From Microtetraspora glauca (GTDB lineage: Bacteria > Actinomycetota > Actinomycetes > Streptomycetales > Streptomycetaceae), in NCBI GenBank assembly GCA_000721275.1, contig JOFO01000007.1, positions 152,211-216,210 of the forward strand: a DNA stretch of 64,000 nucleotides, given 5' to 3'. The translations under genes were made by a program, and so were the position numbers. Below are positions 42,130 to 51,477 of the stretch, one piece after another (the first letter of the stretch is position 1; each line of letters starts with the position of its first letter). Below the pieces are notes generated by a model. The model did not search any database. It was given only the letters and a program-made list of their open reading frames with translations, and had not been told where the DNA came from.

Positions 42130-43063
42130 CGTGAACGCGGGTGGCGAGAGGGTGGGCGACGTGAACACGGGCGGCATGAGCGCGGCGGGCGAGAGCGCGG
42201 TCGTCCGCGCGCTGACCGGCCGGCTCGGGCTGCCCGGACTCGTGGACGTGCACACCCACTTCATGCCGAAGAACGTCCTCGACAAGGTGTGGGCGTACTT
42301 CGACGCCGTCGGGCCGCTGACCGGCCGGCCCTGGCCCATCACCTACCGCGAGGAGGAGGACCGGAGGGTCGAGCTGCTGCGCGGCTTCGGCGTGCTCGCC
42401 TTCACCTCGATGCTCTACCCGCACAAGCCCGGCATGGGCGCCTGGCTCAACGCCTGGGCCGCCGGGTTCGCCGCGCGGACGCCCGATTGCCTGCACACGG
42501 CGACCTTCTTCCCCGAGCCCGGCGCCGCGGAGTACGTGCGGCGGGCGCTGGACGAGGGGGCCCGGGTCTTCAAGGTGCACCTCCAGGTCGGCGGCTTCGA
42601 CCCGAACGATCCGCTGCTCGACGCGGTGTGGGGGCTGCTCGCCGAGAGCGGGACGCCGGTCGTCGTCCACTGCGGCTCCGGGCCGGCGCCCGGCGCGTTC
42701 ACCGGGCCGGGACCGGCCGGGAAGCTGCTCGCCCGGCATCCGCGGCTGCGGATGATCGTCGCGCACATGGGGATGCCGGAGTACGAGGACTTCCTCGGGC
42801 TGGCGGAGCGGTACGAGGGCGTGCACCTGGACACCACCATGGCGTTCACGGACTTCAGCGAACGGCTCGCGCCCTTCCCGCGCGACGCGCTCAAGCGGCT
42901 GGCCGGCCTCCAGGACCGGATCCTGCTCGGCTCCGACTTCCCGAACATCCCGTACCCGTACGTCCACCAGCTCGACGCCCTCGAACGGCTCGGACTCGGC
43001 GACGACTGGCTGCGGGCGGTCCTGTACGGCAACGGCGCCGCGATGTTTCACGTGAAACCGTGA
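42116..43063 (+). CDS. Amidohydrolase family (TIM-barrel) hydrolase or decarboxylase
   Basis: A 315-residue amidohydrolase-2 family enzyme. Metal ligands are visible: V-D-V-H-T-H-F near residue 43, H-C-G-S-G near 183, V-A-H-M-G near 218 and L-L-G-S-D-F-P near 275. The family includes decarboxylases and lactonases for aromatic acids. The N-terminus has the repeats G-D-V-N-A-G-G and G-D-V-N-T-G-G, which suggests that the real start may be the ATG at 42176. It overlaps the ABM gene; substrate unknown. Confidence 0.88.
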   Translation: MSAGDVNAGGERVGDVNTGGMSAAGESAVVRALTGRLGLPGLVDVHTHFMPKNVLDKVWAYFDAVGPLTGRPWPITYREEEDRRVELLRGFGVLAFTSMLYPHKPGMGAWLNAWAAGFAARTPDCLHTATFFPEPGAAEYVRRALDEGARVFKVHLQVGGFDPNDPLLDAVWGLLAESGTPVVVHCGSGPAPGAFTGPGPAGKLLARHPRLRMIVAHMGMPEYEDFLGLAERYEGVHLDTTMAFTDFSERLAPFPRDALKRLAGLQDRILLGSDFPNIPYPYVHQLDALERLGLGDDWLRAVLYGNGAAMFHVKP

Positions 43064-43169
43064 GCTCTCGACGCGGGAGTCCTGCGTCTCACCGGGCCGC
43101 CGCGGCTTTCTCAGGGAATTCACAGAAAAGCGCAAGAGGGATCTCAGCGGCGGCGGCGAGCGTGGGGCC

Positions 43170-43925
43170 ATGACCGTCACCACTCGCAGCACTTCAGCCC
43201 GCCGCGGCACCCGCGCCGATCTGCTCCGTGCCGACGGCACCGCCGTCCGCGTCCTCGTCGTCGACGACGAGGCGTCCCTCTCCGAACTGCTCTCGATGGC
43301 CCTGCGCTACGAGGGCTGGCAGGTCCGCAGCGCCGGTGATGGGGCCGGTGCCCTGCGGGCCGTGCGGGAGTTCCGGCCGGACGTCGTCATCCTGGACGTC
43401 ATGCTGCCCGACGTCGACGGGCTCAGCCTGCTCGGCTCCGTCCGGCGCGAGCTGCCCGAGGTGCCGGTCCTCTTCCTGACCGCGAAGGACGCCGTCGAGG
43501 ACCGGATCGCCGGACTCACCGCCGGCGGCGACGACTACGTGACCAAGCCGTTCAGCCTGGAGGAGGTCGTCGCCCGGCTGCGCGGCCTGATCCGGCGCTC
43601 CGGCGCCGCCCAGGCCCGCAGCGAGTCGCTGCTGACCGTCGGCGACCTCACCCTGGACGAGGACAGCCACGAGGTCACCCGGGGCGGTGTGTCGATCCAC
43701 CTCACCGCGACCGAGTTCGAGCTGCTGCGGTACCTGATGCGCAACCCGCGCCGGGTCCTCAGCAAGGCGCAGATCCTCGACCGCGTGTGGTCGTACGACT
43801 TCGGCGGCCAGGCCAACGTCGTCGAGCTCTACATCTCCTATCTGCGGCGGAAGATCGACGCCGGCCGCTCGCCGATGATCCACACCCGGCGGGGGGCCGG
43901 CTACCTCATCAAGCCGGGGGAGTAA
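43170..43925 (+). CDS. OmpR-family response regulator
   Basis: A 251-residue regulator with an N-terminal receiver (V-V-D-D-E-A-S, phosphoacceptor Asp in V-I-L-D-V-M-L-P, Lys in V-T-K-P-F) and a C-terminal winged-helix OmpR/PhoB DNA-binding domain (about 155-250). It has a 25-residue basic N-terminal extension. It is followed 6 bases later by its histidine kinase. Upstream genes are separated by about 105 bases. Targets likely include the adjacent glycosyltransferase genes, which is inference. Confidence 0.95.
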   Translation: MTVTTRSTSARRGTRADLLRADGTAVRVLVVDDEASLSELLSMALRYEGWQVRSAGDGAGALRAVREFRPDVVILDVMLPDVDGLSLLGSVRRELPEVPVLFLTAKDAVEDRIAGLTAGGDDYVTKPFSLEEVVARLRGLIRRSGAAQARSESLLTVGDLTLDEDSHEVTRGGVSIHLTATEFELLRYLMRNPRRVLSKAQILDRVWSYDFGGQANVVELYISYLRRKIDAGRSPMIHTRRGAGYLIKPGE

Positions 43926-43931
43926 CCCCCG

Positions 43932-45455
43932 ATGCGTCTCCGCTCCCGGCGGCCGTGGTCGCTGCGGACGCGGCTCGTGGTCTCCGCCGTCGCGCTCATC
44001 GCCGTCGTCGCGGCCGTCATCGGCACCGTCACCACCATCGCGTACCGCTCCTACCTGTACGACCGGGCCGACGAGCAGCTGACCGGGCTCGGCCGACGGG
44101 CCGCCGGGCCGCCCGTCCCGCCGCCCGGAGTCGATCCGGGCCGGGACCGGCCCGCGCTGTCCGTCCTCGGCGACCCGGGCTCGCCGATCGGCACCCTCGC
44201 CGCCGTCGTCCGGGACGGCCGGGTCACCGAGGGTGGCTACTCGACGGAGACGGCCGGCAGCGTCACCGGCGAGCCCTTCCCCGTCGAGAAGCTGGACGCC
44301 GCCCAGCAGGACGCGCTCGCCGCCGTGCCCCGGGACGGGCGGGCGCACACCGTCGACCTGCCCGGCGGGCTCGGCTCGTACCGGGTCGTCCTCACCGAGG
44401 GCGCGCGCGGCACCTACCTCACCGGCATCCCGCTCGCCGAGGTCGAGAACGCCCTCTCCACCCTCGTCCTCGTCGAACTCAGCCTCACCGGCGCCTCCCT
44501 GGCCGCCGCCTCGCTCGCCGGGACGGTGCTGGTCCGGATCGCGCTGCGCCCGCTGCGCCGGGTCGCCGGCACCGCCGCCCAGGTCGCCCGGCTGCCGCTG
44601 CACAGCGGCGAGGTGGCCCTCCACCAGCGGGTCCCGGAGGCTGAGGCCGATCCGCGGACCGAGGTCGGACAGGTCGGCGCCGCCCTCAACCGGATGCTCG
44701 ACCACGTCCACGCCGCCCTCGACGCCCGCCAGCAGAGCGAGACCCGGGTCCGGCAGTTCGTCGCCGACGCCAGCCACGAACTGCGCACCCCGCTCGCCTC
44801 CATCCGCGGCTACGCCGAACTCACCCGGCGCGGACGGGAGGAGTGCGGGCCCGACACCCGGCACGCGCTCGGCCGGATCGAGTCCGAGGCCACCCGGATG
44901 AGCGGCCTGGTCGAGGACCTGCTGCTGCTCGCCCGGCTCGACGCCGGACGCCCCCTCTCGTACGAGCCCACCGACCTCGTCCCGCTGGTCGTGGACGCGC
45001 TCGGGGACGCCCGCGCCGCCGGGCCCGGCCACCACTGGCGGCTCGAACTGCCCGGCGACGGGCGGGAGACGGCGGTACGCGGCGACCCGGCCCGGCTCCA
45101 GCAGGTGCTGCTCAACCTGCTGGCCAACGCCCGCACCCACACCCCGCCCGGCACCACCGTCACCGCCCGCGTGCGCGGCGAGGGCGCGTCGGTCGTCGTG
45201 GAGGTCCGGGACGACGGGCCCGGCATCCCGCCCGGGCTGCTGCCCACCGTGTTCGAGCGGTTCGCGCGCGGCGACGCCTCCCGCTCCCGGCAGGCCGGTT
45301 CCACCGGGCTCGGCCTCGCCATCGTGCGGGCCGTCGTCACCGCCCACGGCGGCGACGTGACGGTCACGTCGGTTCCCGGGCGGACCGTCTTCGCGGTGAC
45401 GCTGCCCGCCGCGACCGGCTCACAGGCCTGCCACAGGCTGATCACACCGCCGTGA
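43932..45455 (+). CDS. Membrane sensor histidine kinase
   Basis: A 507-residue kinase with two transmembrane helices (about 12-35 and 175-200) flanking a 140-residue outer sensor. A HAMP linker, a DHp domain with A-S-H-E-L-R-T-P-L and a HATPase domain (N-L-L-A-N-A, D-D-G-P-G-I, G-L-G-L-A-I) follow, all intact. It is the cognate partner of the response regulator immediately upstream, and both precede two glycosyltransferase genes with a 26-base gap. Confidence 0.95.
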   Translation: MRLRSRRPWSLRTRLVVSAVALIAVVAAVIGTVTTIAYRSYLYDRADEQLTGLGRRAAGPPVPPPGVDPGRDRPALSVLGDPGSPIGTLAAVVRDGRVTEGGYSTETAGSVTGEPFPVEKLDAAQQDALAAVPRDGRAHTVDLPGGLGSYRVVLTEGARGTYLTGIPLAEVENALSTLVLVELSLTGASLAAASLAGTVLVRIALRPLRRVAGTAAQVARLPLHSGEVALHQRVPEAEADPRTEVGQVGAALNRMLDHVHAALDARQQSETRVRQFVADASHELRTPLASIRGYAELTRRGREECGPDTRHALGRIESEATRMSGLVEDLLLLARLDAGRPLSYEPTDLVPLVVDALGDARAAGPGHHWRLELPGDGRETAVRGDPARLQQVLLNLLANARTHTPPGTTVTARVRGEGASVVVEVRDDGPGIPPGLLPTVFERFARGDASRSRQAGSTGLGLAIVRAVVTAHGGDVTVTSVPGRTVFAVTLPAATGSQACHRLITPP

Positions 45456-45481
45456 CAGGGCGCCCCGCGAGGGTCGGGGCC

Positions 45482-46765
45482 ATGCGAACCCACACCCTCG
45501 CGGGGCCCGCGACCGAGGCCCCCGGCACCCTCCCCGCCCGGGAGCACCTGCCGGTGAGCGACGCGGGCCGGGCCGTTCTGGACGTGGTCATCCCCGTCTA
45601 CAACGAGGAGAAGGACCTGGAGCCGTGCGTCCGCCGGCTCCACGCGCACCTGAAGCGCACCTTCCCGTACGGCTTCCGCGTCACCGTCGCCGACAACGCC
45701 TCCACCGACGCCACGCCCGCCATCGCCGCCGCCCTCGCCGCCGAGGTGCCCGAGGTGCGGTCGGTCCGGCTCGAACAGAAGGGGCGCGGGCGGGCGCTGC
45801 GGACCGTGTGGTCGGCGTCCGACGCGCCCGTCCTCGCCTACATGGACGTGGACCTGTCCACCGACCTCAACGCGCTCCTCCCGCTCGTCGCGCCGCTCAT
45901 CTCCGGCCACTCCGACCTCGCCATAGGCTCCCGGCTCAGCCGCTCCTCGCGGGTGGTGCGCGGCCCGAAGCGGGAGTTCGTCTCGCGGGCGTACAACCTG
46001 ATCCTGCGCGGCTCGCTCGCCGCCCGCTTCTCCGACGCCCAGTGCGGCTTCAAGGCGATCCGGCGCGAGGTCGCCGAGCGGCTGCTGCCGATGGTCGAGG
46101 ACACCGGCTGGTTCTTCGACACCGAGATGCTGGTGCTCGCCGAGCGGGCCGGGCTGCGGATCCACGAGGTGCCGGTCGACTGGGTCGACGACCCGGACTC
46201 GACCGTGGACCTCGTGCGGACCGCCACCGACGACCTGAAGGGCGTGTGGCGGGTCGGGCGGGCCCTCGCGACGGGTTCGCTGCCGCTGGACCGGCTCGCC
46301 CGGCCCTTCGGCGACGACCCGCGCGACCGCGAACTCGCCGGGGTGCCCGGCGGACTCGCCCGCCAGCTCGTCGGCTTCTGCGCGGTCGGCGTGCTCTCCA
46401 CGCTCTGCTACCTCGCGCTCTACTCCCTCTTCCGGCTCGGCGCCGGAGCCCAGGCCGCCAACGCCGCCGCCCTGCTCGTCTCCGCCGTCGCCAACACCGC
46501 CGCGAACCGCCGGCTCACCTTCGGCGTCCGGGGCCGCGACCGGGCCGTCCGCCACCAGGCGCAGGGGCTCGTGGTCTTCGCCATCGGCCTCGCCCTGACC
46601 AGCGGCTCGCTCGCGGCGCTCGGCGCGGCGACCGGCGACCCGGCGCACTCCACCGAACTCGCCGTGCTCGTCGTCGCCAACCTCGCCGCGACCGTGCTGC
46701 GCTTCCTGCTCTTCCGGCTCTGGGTCTTCCCGGACCGCCGGCCCGCCCCGGAGGACGCCCGATGA
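45482..46765 (+). CDS. Bifunctional GT2 glycosyltransferase and GtrA protein
   Basis: A 427-residue fusion. The GT2 domain (about 35-270) has V-V-I-P-V-Y-N-E-E, the D-V-D-L-S metal site and Q-C-G-F-K-A, as in polyprenol-phosphate sugar transferases. The GtrA-like part (about 290-415) has four membrane helices (R-Q-L-V-G-F-C-A-V-G) that flip or carry the lipid-linked sugar. The product should be a polyprenyl-phosphate sugar for use outside the cell. The stop overlaps the next gene as ATGA, and that gene is a GT39 enzyme that would use such a donor. Confidence 0.92.
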   Translation: MRTHTLAGPATEAPGTLPAREHLPVSDAGRAVLDVVIPVYNEEKDLEPCVRRLHAHLKRTFPYGFRVTVADNASTDATPAIAAALAAEVPEVRSVRLEQKGRGRALRTVWSASDAPVLAYMDVDLSTDLNALLPLVAPLISGHSDLAIGSRLSRSSRVVRGPKREFVSRAYNLILRGSLAARFSDAQCGFKAIRREVAERLLPMVEDTGWFFDTEMLVLAERAGLRIHEVPVDWVDDPDSTVDLVRTATDDLKGVWRVGRALATGSLPLDRLARPFGDDPRDRELAGVPGGLARQLVGFCAVGVLSTLCYLALYSLFRLGAGAQAANAAALLVSAVANTAANRRLTFGVRGRDRAVRHQAQGLVVFAIGLALTSGSLAALGAATGDPAHSTELAVLVVANLAATVLRFLLFRLWVFPDRRPAPEDAR

Positions 46766-48903
46766 CCACCCCGACCCCTCCGCCCGCCGCGCCCGGGGCG
46801 ACGCCCGGACGGCTCGCCCGGCTGTGGCGCGGCCGGCCCGAGGACGCCCGCTGGGTCCGCCCCGCGTTCCTCGGCCTGCTCGCCGCCACCACCACGCTCT
46901 ACCTGTGGAACCTGACCGCATCCGGCTACGCCAACTCCTTCTACTCGGCGGCCGTCCAGGCGGGCGCCGAGAGCTGGAAGGCGTTCTTCTTCGGCTCCCT
47001 CGACGCCGCCAACGCCATCACCGTCGACAAGCCGCCCGCCGCGCTGTGGCCGATGGCGCTCTCCGTCCGCCTCTTCGGCCTCGGCTCCTGGCAGATCCTG
47101 CTGCCCGAGGTGCTGATGGGCACGGCCACGGTCGCCGTGCTGTACGCGGCGGTCCGCCGCCGCTTCGGCGCGGGCGCCGGACTGCTCGCGGGCACGGTGC
47201 TCGCGCTGACGCCGGTCGCCGCGCTGATGTTCCGCTTCAACAACCCGGACGCGCTGCTCGCGCTGCTCATGACCGTCGCCGTGTACGCGGTGCTGCGGGC
47301 CCTGGAACGGGCCGAGGGGGGCGCGCGGTGGCTGGTCGCGGCGGGCGTCGCGTTCGGCTTCGCGTTCCTGACGAAGACCCTCCAGGCGTTCCTGATCCTG
47401 CCGCCGCTCGCGCTCGTGTACGCGGTGTGCGCCCCGGTCCGGCCGCTGCGGCGGTTCGGGCAACTGGGCCTCGCCGGGCTCGCGCTGCTCGTCTCCGGCG
47501 GCTGGTGGGTGGCGCTCGTCGAACTCTGGCCGGCGGCCTCGCGCCCGTACGTCGGCGGCTCGCAGAGCAACAGCTTCCTGGAGCTGACCTTCGGCTACAA
47601 CGGCCTCGGCCGGATCAACGGCAACGAGGTCGGCAGCGTCGGCGGCGGCGGGCGCGGCGGTGGTCAGGGCGGCGGCTGGGGCGAGACCGGTCTGCTGCGC
47701 ATGTTCAACGACTCTGTCGGCGGGCAGATCTCGTGGCTGCTTCCGGCGGCGCTGGTCCTGCTGGCCGCCGGGCTCGCCGTCACCCGGAGGGCGCCGCGCA
47801 CGGACACGGCGCGGGCCGCGTTCCTGGCGTGGGGCGGGTCGCTGCTGATGACGCTGGCCGTCTTCAGCTTCATGGCCGGCATCTTCCACGAGTACTACAC
47901 GGTGGCGCTGGCCCCGTATCTCGCCGCCCTGATCGGCATGGGCGCGGCGGTGCTGTGGGAGGAGCGGACCCGGTTCGCCGCCGCGGCGGTCCTCGCGGTC
48001 GCGGCCGGCGTGACGGCCTGGTGGGGCTGGGTGCTGCTCGGCCGTACGCCGGACCACCTGCCGTGGCTGCGCTGGGCCGTGCTCGGGGCGGGTGCCACGG
48101 CCGCGCTGGGGCTGCTCGCGGCGGGCCGGGTCGACCGGCGGCTGGGCCTGGCGCTGGCGGGCCTCGGCCTGGCGGCGGGGCTCGCGGGCCCGTTCGCGTA
48201 CACCCTGGAGACGCTGTCCACGGGCCACCAGGGGTCCATCGTGACGGCGGGTCCGGCGGGCGCGGGCTTCGGCGGGCGCGGACGCGGACCGGGCGGCGGA
48301 GGCTTCCCGGGCGGCGGCGAACTTCCCGCCGGGGCGCAGCGGCCGGACGGCGGCGGCCGGGGGCGGGCGGGCGGCACGCAGCCGCCGAACGGCTTCCCGG
48401 GCGGCTTCCCCGGCGGCTTCTCGGGCAGCGGCCAGGCGCCCGGCGGCGGCCAGCCTCCGGGCGGGACCGGGCTGCCGCCCGGCGCGGGCGAGCGCGGCGG
48501 CATGGCCGGCGGCGGGCTCGGCGGGCTCCTCAACGGCGCCGCCGTCTCGGCGGAGGCCAGGGCGAAGCTGCTCCAGGACGCCGACGCGTACACCTGGGCC
48601 GCCGCCGCGATCGGCGCGCAGAACGCCGCCAGTTACCAGCTCGCCACCGAGAAGCCCGTGATGGCGATCGGCGGCTTCAACGGCAGCGACCCGTCCCCGA
48701 CCCTCGCCGAGTTCCAGCGGTATGTCGCCGACGGGAGGATCCACTACTTCATCGGCGGAGGCGGCGGCCCGGGAGGCGGCATGGGAGGAGGCATGGGCGG
48801 CGGCATGGGCGGCGGCTCCGCCCTCACGGCCTGGGTCCAGGAGAACTTCACCGCCACCACCGTCGGCGGAGCCACCTTCTACGACCTGACCAGCCCGAAG
48901 TAG
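46762..48903 (+). CDS. GT39-type (ArnT/YkcB-like) glycosyltransferase with Gly-rich outer region
   Basis: A 713-residue membrane glycosyltransferase using a polyprenol-linked sugar. It has about 12 membrane helices (about 30-480) and the F-Y-S-A-A and D-K-P-P-A motifs in the first outer loop, with F-N-N-P-D-A-L in the next. After the last helix lies an extracellular region that is strongly Gly/Pro-rich (G-G-F-P-G-G-G-E-L, and three G-G-G-M units near residue 680), plus a conserved closing domain (A-I-G-G-F-N-G-S-D-P-S). It is coupled to the GT2-GtrA gene (ATGA). The glycosylated target is unknown. Confidence 0.9.
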   Translation: MTTPTPPPAAPGATPGRLARLWRGRPEDARWVRPAFLGLLAATTTLYLWNLTASGYANSFYSAAVQAGAESWKAFFFGSLDAANAITVDKPPAALWPMALSVRLFGLGSWQILLPEVLMGTATVAVLYAAVRRRFGAGAGLLAGTVLALTPVAALMFRFNNPDALLALLMTVAVYAVLRALERAEGGARWLVAAGVAFGFAFLTKTLQAFLILPPLALVYAVCAPVRPLRRFGQLGLAGLALLVSGGWWVALVELWPAASRPYVGGSQSNSFLELTFGYNGLGRINGNEVGSVGGGGRGGGQGGGWGETGLLRMFNDSVGGQISWLLPAALVLLAAGLAVTRRAPRTDTARAAFLAWGGSLLMTLAVFSFMAGIFHEYYTVALAPYLAALIGMGAAVLWEERTRFAAAAVLAVAAGVTAWWGWVLLGRTPDHLPWLRWAVLGAGATAALGLLAAGRVDRRLGLALAGLGLAAGLAGPFAYTLETLSTGHQGSIVTAGPAGAGFGGRGRGPGGGGFPGGGELPAGAQRPDGGGRGRAGGTQPPNGFPGGFPGGFSGSGQAPGGGQPPGGTGLPPGAGERGGMAGGGLGGLLNGAAVSAEARAKLLQDADAYTWAAAAIGAQNAASYQLATEKPVMAIGGFNGSDPSPTLAEFQRYVADGRIHYFIGGGGGPGGGMGGGMGGGMGGGSALTAWVQENFTATTVGGATFYDLTSPK

Positions 48904-48922
48904 CCGCCCCGCCATAAATCGC

Positions 48923-48982
48923 TATACGGCGTACAAGAGCCCTTGTACGGTGTACGGGCCCGACACTCTCGTACACCGTATA
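48923..48982. promoter_or_regulatory. Repeated palindromic operator of the TetR-regulated exporter
   Basis: A perfect inverted repeat CGTACAAG-N4-CTTGTACG lies at 48930-48949. The related 12-mer TATACGGCGTAC lies at 48923-48934, and TATACGGTGTAC occurs in inverse orientation at 48971-48982 just before the start codon. Three related half-site sets within 60 bases fit a TetR repressor, most likely the one encoded at 50563-51399. Confidence 0.7.
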
Positions 48983-48992
48983 AGGAGCTTCC

Positions 48993-50528
48993 ATGACGGC
49001 CACGCCCCCGGCCGCGCCCTCGGCGGCGGCCACGCCGACCGGCGGCCATCCCCAGCGCTGGCTGATCCTCGGCGTCATCTGTCTCGCCCAGCTCACCGTG
49101 CTGCTCGACAACACCGTCCTCAGCGTCGCCATCCCCTCGCTGACCACGGAGCTGGACGCCTCCACCAGCGACATCCAGTGGATGATCAACGCCTACTCGC
49201 TCGTCCAGTCCGGCCTCCTTCTCACCGCCGGCAACGCCGCCGACCGCTACGGCCGCAAGAAGCTGCTCGCCGTCGGCCTCGCGCTCTTCGGCATCGGCTC
49301 GCTCGCCGCCGGCCTCGCCGGGTCGAGCGCCCAGCTGATCGCCGCCCGCGCGGGCATGGGCGTCGGCGGCGCCCTGCTCATGACCACCACGCTCGCCGTC
49401 GTCATGCAGATCTTCGACGACTCCGAGCGCGTGAAGGCCATCGCGCTCTGGGCCACCGTCAGCTCGCTCGGCTTCGCCGCCGGACCGCTGATCGGCGGCG
49501 TGATCCTCGACCACTTCTGGTGGGGGATGATCTTCCTGATCAACATCCCGGTGGCCGTGATCGGCCTGGTCGCCGTCCTCAAGCTGGTCCCCGAGTCGAA
49601 GAACCCGCAGGGCGACCGCCCCGACCTGCTCGGCGCGCTGCTCTCCACGATCGGCATGACCGCCGCCGTCTACGCGATCATCACCGGCCCGGAGCACGGC
49701 TGGACCTCCACCGAGGTGCTGGTCCCGGCGGCGATCGGCGTCGTGGTGCTCGCCGCGTTCGCGCTGTGGGAGCTGCGGACCCCGTACCCGATGCTCGACA
49801 TGCACTTCTTCCGCAACCAGAAGTTCGTGGGCGCGGTCGCCGGCGCCATCCTGGTGATGTTCGGGATGGGCGGTTCGATGTTCCTGCTCACCCAGCACCT
49901 GCAGTTCGTGCTCGGGTACGAGCCGCTGGAGGCGGGCCTCCGGATGGCGCCGCTGGCGCTGACCGTCGTGCTGCTCAACCTCAGCGGCGTCGGCCCGCGG
50001 ATCGTGATGAAGCTCGGCACCCCGCTCACGGTGACGGTCGGCATGACGCTGGTCGCGGCCGGTCTCGCGTCGATCGCCCTGGTCGGCGGAGGCTCCGACG
50101 GCACGTACTGGGGCATGCTGCTGGGCCTGGTGCTCATGGGCACCGGCCTCGCGGTCTCCAACCCGGCGATGGCGAACGCGATCATGAGCGCGATCCCGCC
50201 GGAGAAGGCGGGCGTCGGCGCGGGCGTCAACGGCACCCTGGCCGAGTTCGGCAACGGCCTCGGCGTCGCCGTCCTCGGCGCCGTCCTCAACGCCCGCTTC
50301 GCCGCCCTCGTCACCGTCACCGCCACCTCGCTGCCGGCGGCCCTGGCGGCGGCCGGCGACGACGCCGAGCGGGCCCGGATCTCCGACGCCTTCGCCTCCG
50401 GCCTCCAGACCAGCCAGCTGGTCGGCGCGGTCGCGGTGCTCGCCGGCGGTCTGCTCGCCGCCTACCTGCTGCGGCGGGCCGAGCGGGCGGAGCGGTCCGT
50501 GGCGGCCGAGGCGGTCACCGCTGCCTAG
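48993..50528 (+). CDS. DHA2-family MFS drug exporter
   Basis: A 511-residue exporter with 14 predicted helices, of the EmrB/QacA type. Motif A (N-A-A-D-R-Y-G-R-K-K) is near residue 90, and motif C appears near residue 165 (G-F-A-A-G-P-L-I-G-G). It would expel a drug by proton antiport. ATG at 48993 after AAGGAGCTTCC. Control comes from the operator region just upstream and the TetR gene just downstream, which is probably cotranscribed. Confidence 0.93.
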   Translation: MTATPPAAPSAAATPTGGHPQRWLILGVICLAQLTVLLDNTVLSVAIPSLTTELDASTSDIQWMINAYSLVQSGLLLTAGNAADRYGRKKLLAVGLALFGIGSLAAGLAGSSAQLIAARAGMGVGGALLMTTTLAVVMQIFDDSERVKAIALWATVSSLGFAAGPLIGGVILDHFWWGMIFLINIPVAVIGLVAVLKLVPESKNPQGDRPDLLGALLSTIGMTAAVYAIITGPEHGWTSTEVLVPAAIGVVVLAAFALWELRTPYPMLDMHFFRNQKFVGAVAGAILVMFGMGGSMFLLTQHLQFVLGYEPLEAGLRMAPLALTVVLLNLSGVGPRIVMKLGTPLTVTVGMTLVAAGLASIALVGGGSDGTYWGMLLGLVLMGTGLAVSNPAMANAIMSAIPPEKAGVGAGVNGTLAEFGNGLGVAVLGAVLNARFAALVTVTATSLPAALAAAGDDAERARISDAFASGLQTSQLVGAVAVLAGGLLAAYLLRRAERAERSVAAEAVTAA

Positions 50529-50562
50529 CATGGTCACCAGCGCCGACGGACGGAGAAGGACC

Positions 50563-51399
50563 ATGGTCAAGGCCGCGGACCGGGACAGGAACCCGGCGGG
50601 CTCCAGCGTCTGGCTGGAGCGGCGGGCCCCGCGCGCCGGCGGCGGCCCGGCCGGCCTCGACCGGGACCGGATCGTGGCCGCCTCCGTCCGGATGCTCGAC
50701 CGGGACGGGCTCGCCAAGCTGTCGATGCGGCGGCTGGCGGCCGAGCTCGGCGTCACCGCGATGTCCCTGTACTGGTACGTGGACACCAAGGACGACATCA
50801 TCGAGTACGCGATCGACACCGTGTACGGCGAGATCGACCTGGCCGCGGTGGACGAGGGCCGGGACTGGCGGGAGCGCCTGACGGTGCTCACCCTCGAGTA
50901 CCGCCGGATGCTGGTCCGCCACCCGTGGATGTCGCCGTGCGCGGGCCAGTACCTGAACATCGGGCCCCACGCGATCGCCGTCGGCGCGAAGATCCAGGAG
51001 ACGATCGCCGCGACCGGGCTGCCGCTGAGCCGGCGCCCGAGCGCGATGTCGGCCGTCTTCCAGTTCGTGTACGGCTACGGGACGATCGAGGCGCAGTTCG
51101 CGCGGCGCGCCACCGAGGCCGGGATGGACCCGGACAGTTTCTACGGGGCGTCGATGAAGGCGTTCCGGGACGACCCGTCCTTCATGGAGTCGCTGCAGCC
51201 GATGGCGGACCTGCTCGACGAGCGGGCCTCGCACGGCTCGGTCACGGACATCTGGGACCGGGACTTCGCCTTCGCGCTGGACATCCTGGTCGCGGGCATC
51301 GAGGCGATGGTCAGGCGCGAGTCCGGGGAGACGGACGAGACGGGGAAGTCCGGGGCGACGGACGAGACGGGGGAGTCCGGGAAGACAGGCGGGACGTGA
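50563..51399 (+). CDS. TetR/AcrR repressor with TetR_C domain
   Basis: A 278-residue regulator. The N-terminal helix-turn-helix covers about residues 45-95 (L-S-M-R-R-L-A-A-E-L-G-V-T-A-M-S-L-Y-W-Y-V). The larger C-terminal part is the TetR_C ligand domain. The ATG at 50563 follows GGAGAAGGA; an ATG 11 codons upstream has no ribosome site. The tail (E-T-D-E-T-G-K-S-G, T-D-E-T-G-E-S-G) is a short acidic repeat. It follows the exporter gene by 34 bases, and probably represses it at the palindromes before 48993. Confidence 0.9.
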   Translation: MVKAADRDRNPAGSSVWLERRAPRAGGGPAGLDRDRIVAASVRMLDRDGLAKLSMRRLAAELGVTAMSLYWYVDTKDDIIEYAIDTVYGEIDLAAVDEGRDWRERLTVLTLEYRRMLVRHPWMSPCAGQYLNIGPHAIAVGAKIQETIAATGLPLSRRPSAMSAVFQFVYGYGTIEAQFARRATEAGMDPDSFYGASMKAFRDDPSFMESLQPMADLLDERASHGSVTDIWDRDFAFALDILVAGIEAMVRRESGETDETGKSGATDETGESGKTGGT

Positions 51400-51477
51400 C
51401 GGAGCGGCGGGCCGTCCCCTGCCCGCCGCTCCTTCGGTGACCCGGCCGCGCCTCCGCTCGAAGCGCGGCCGGGGGTC

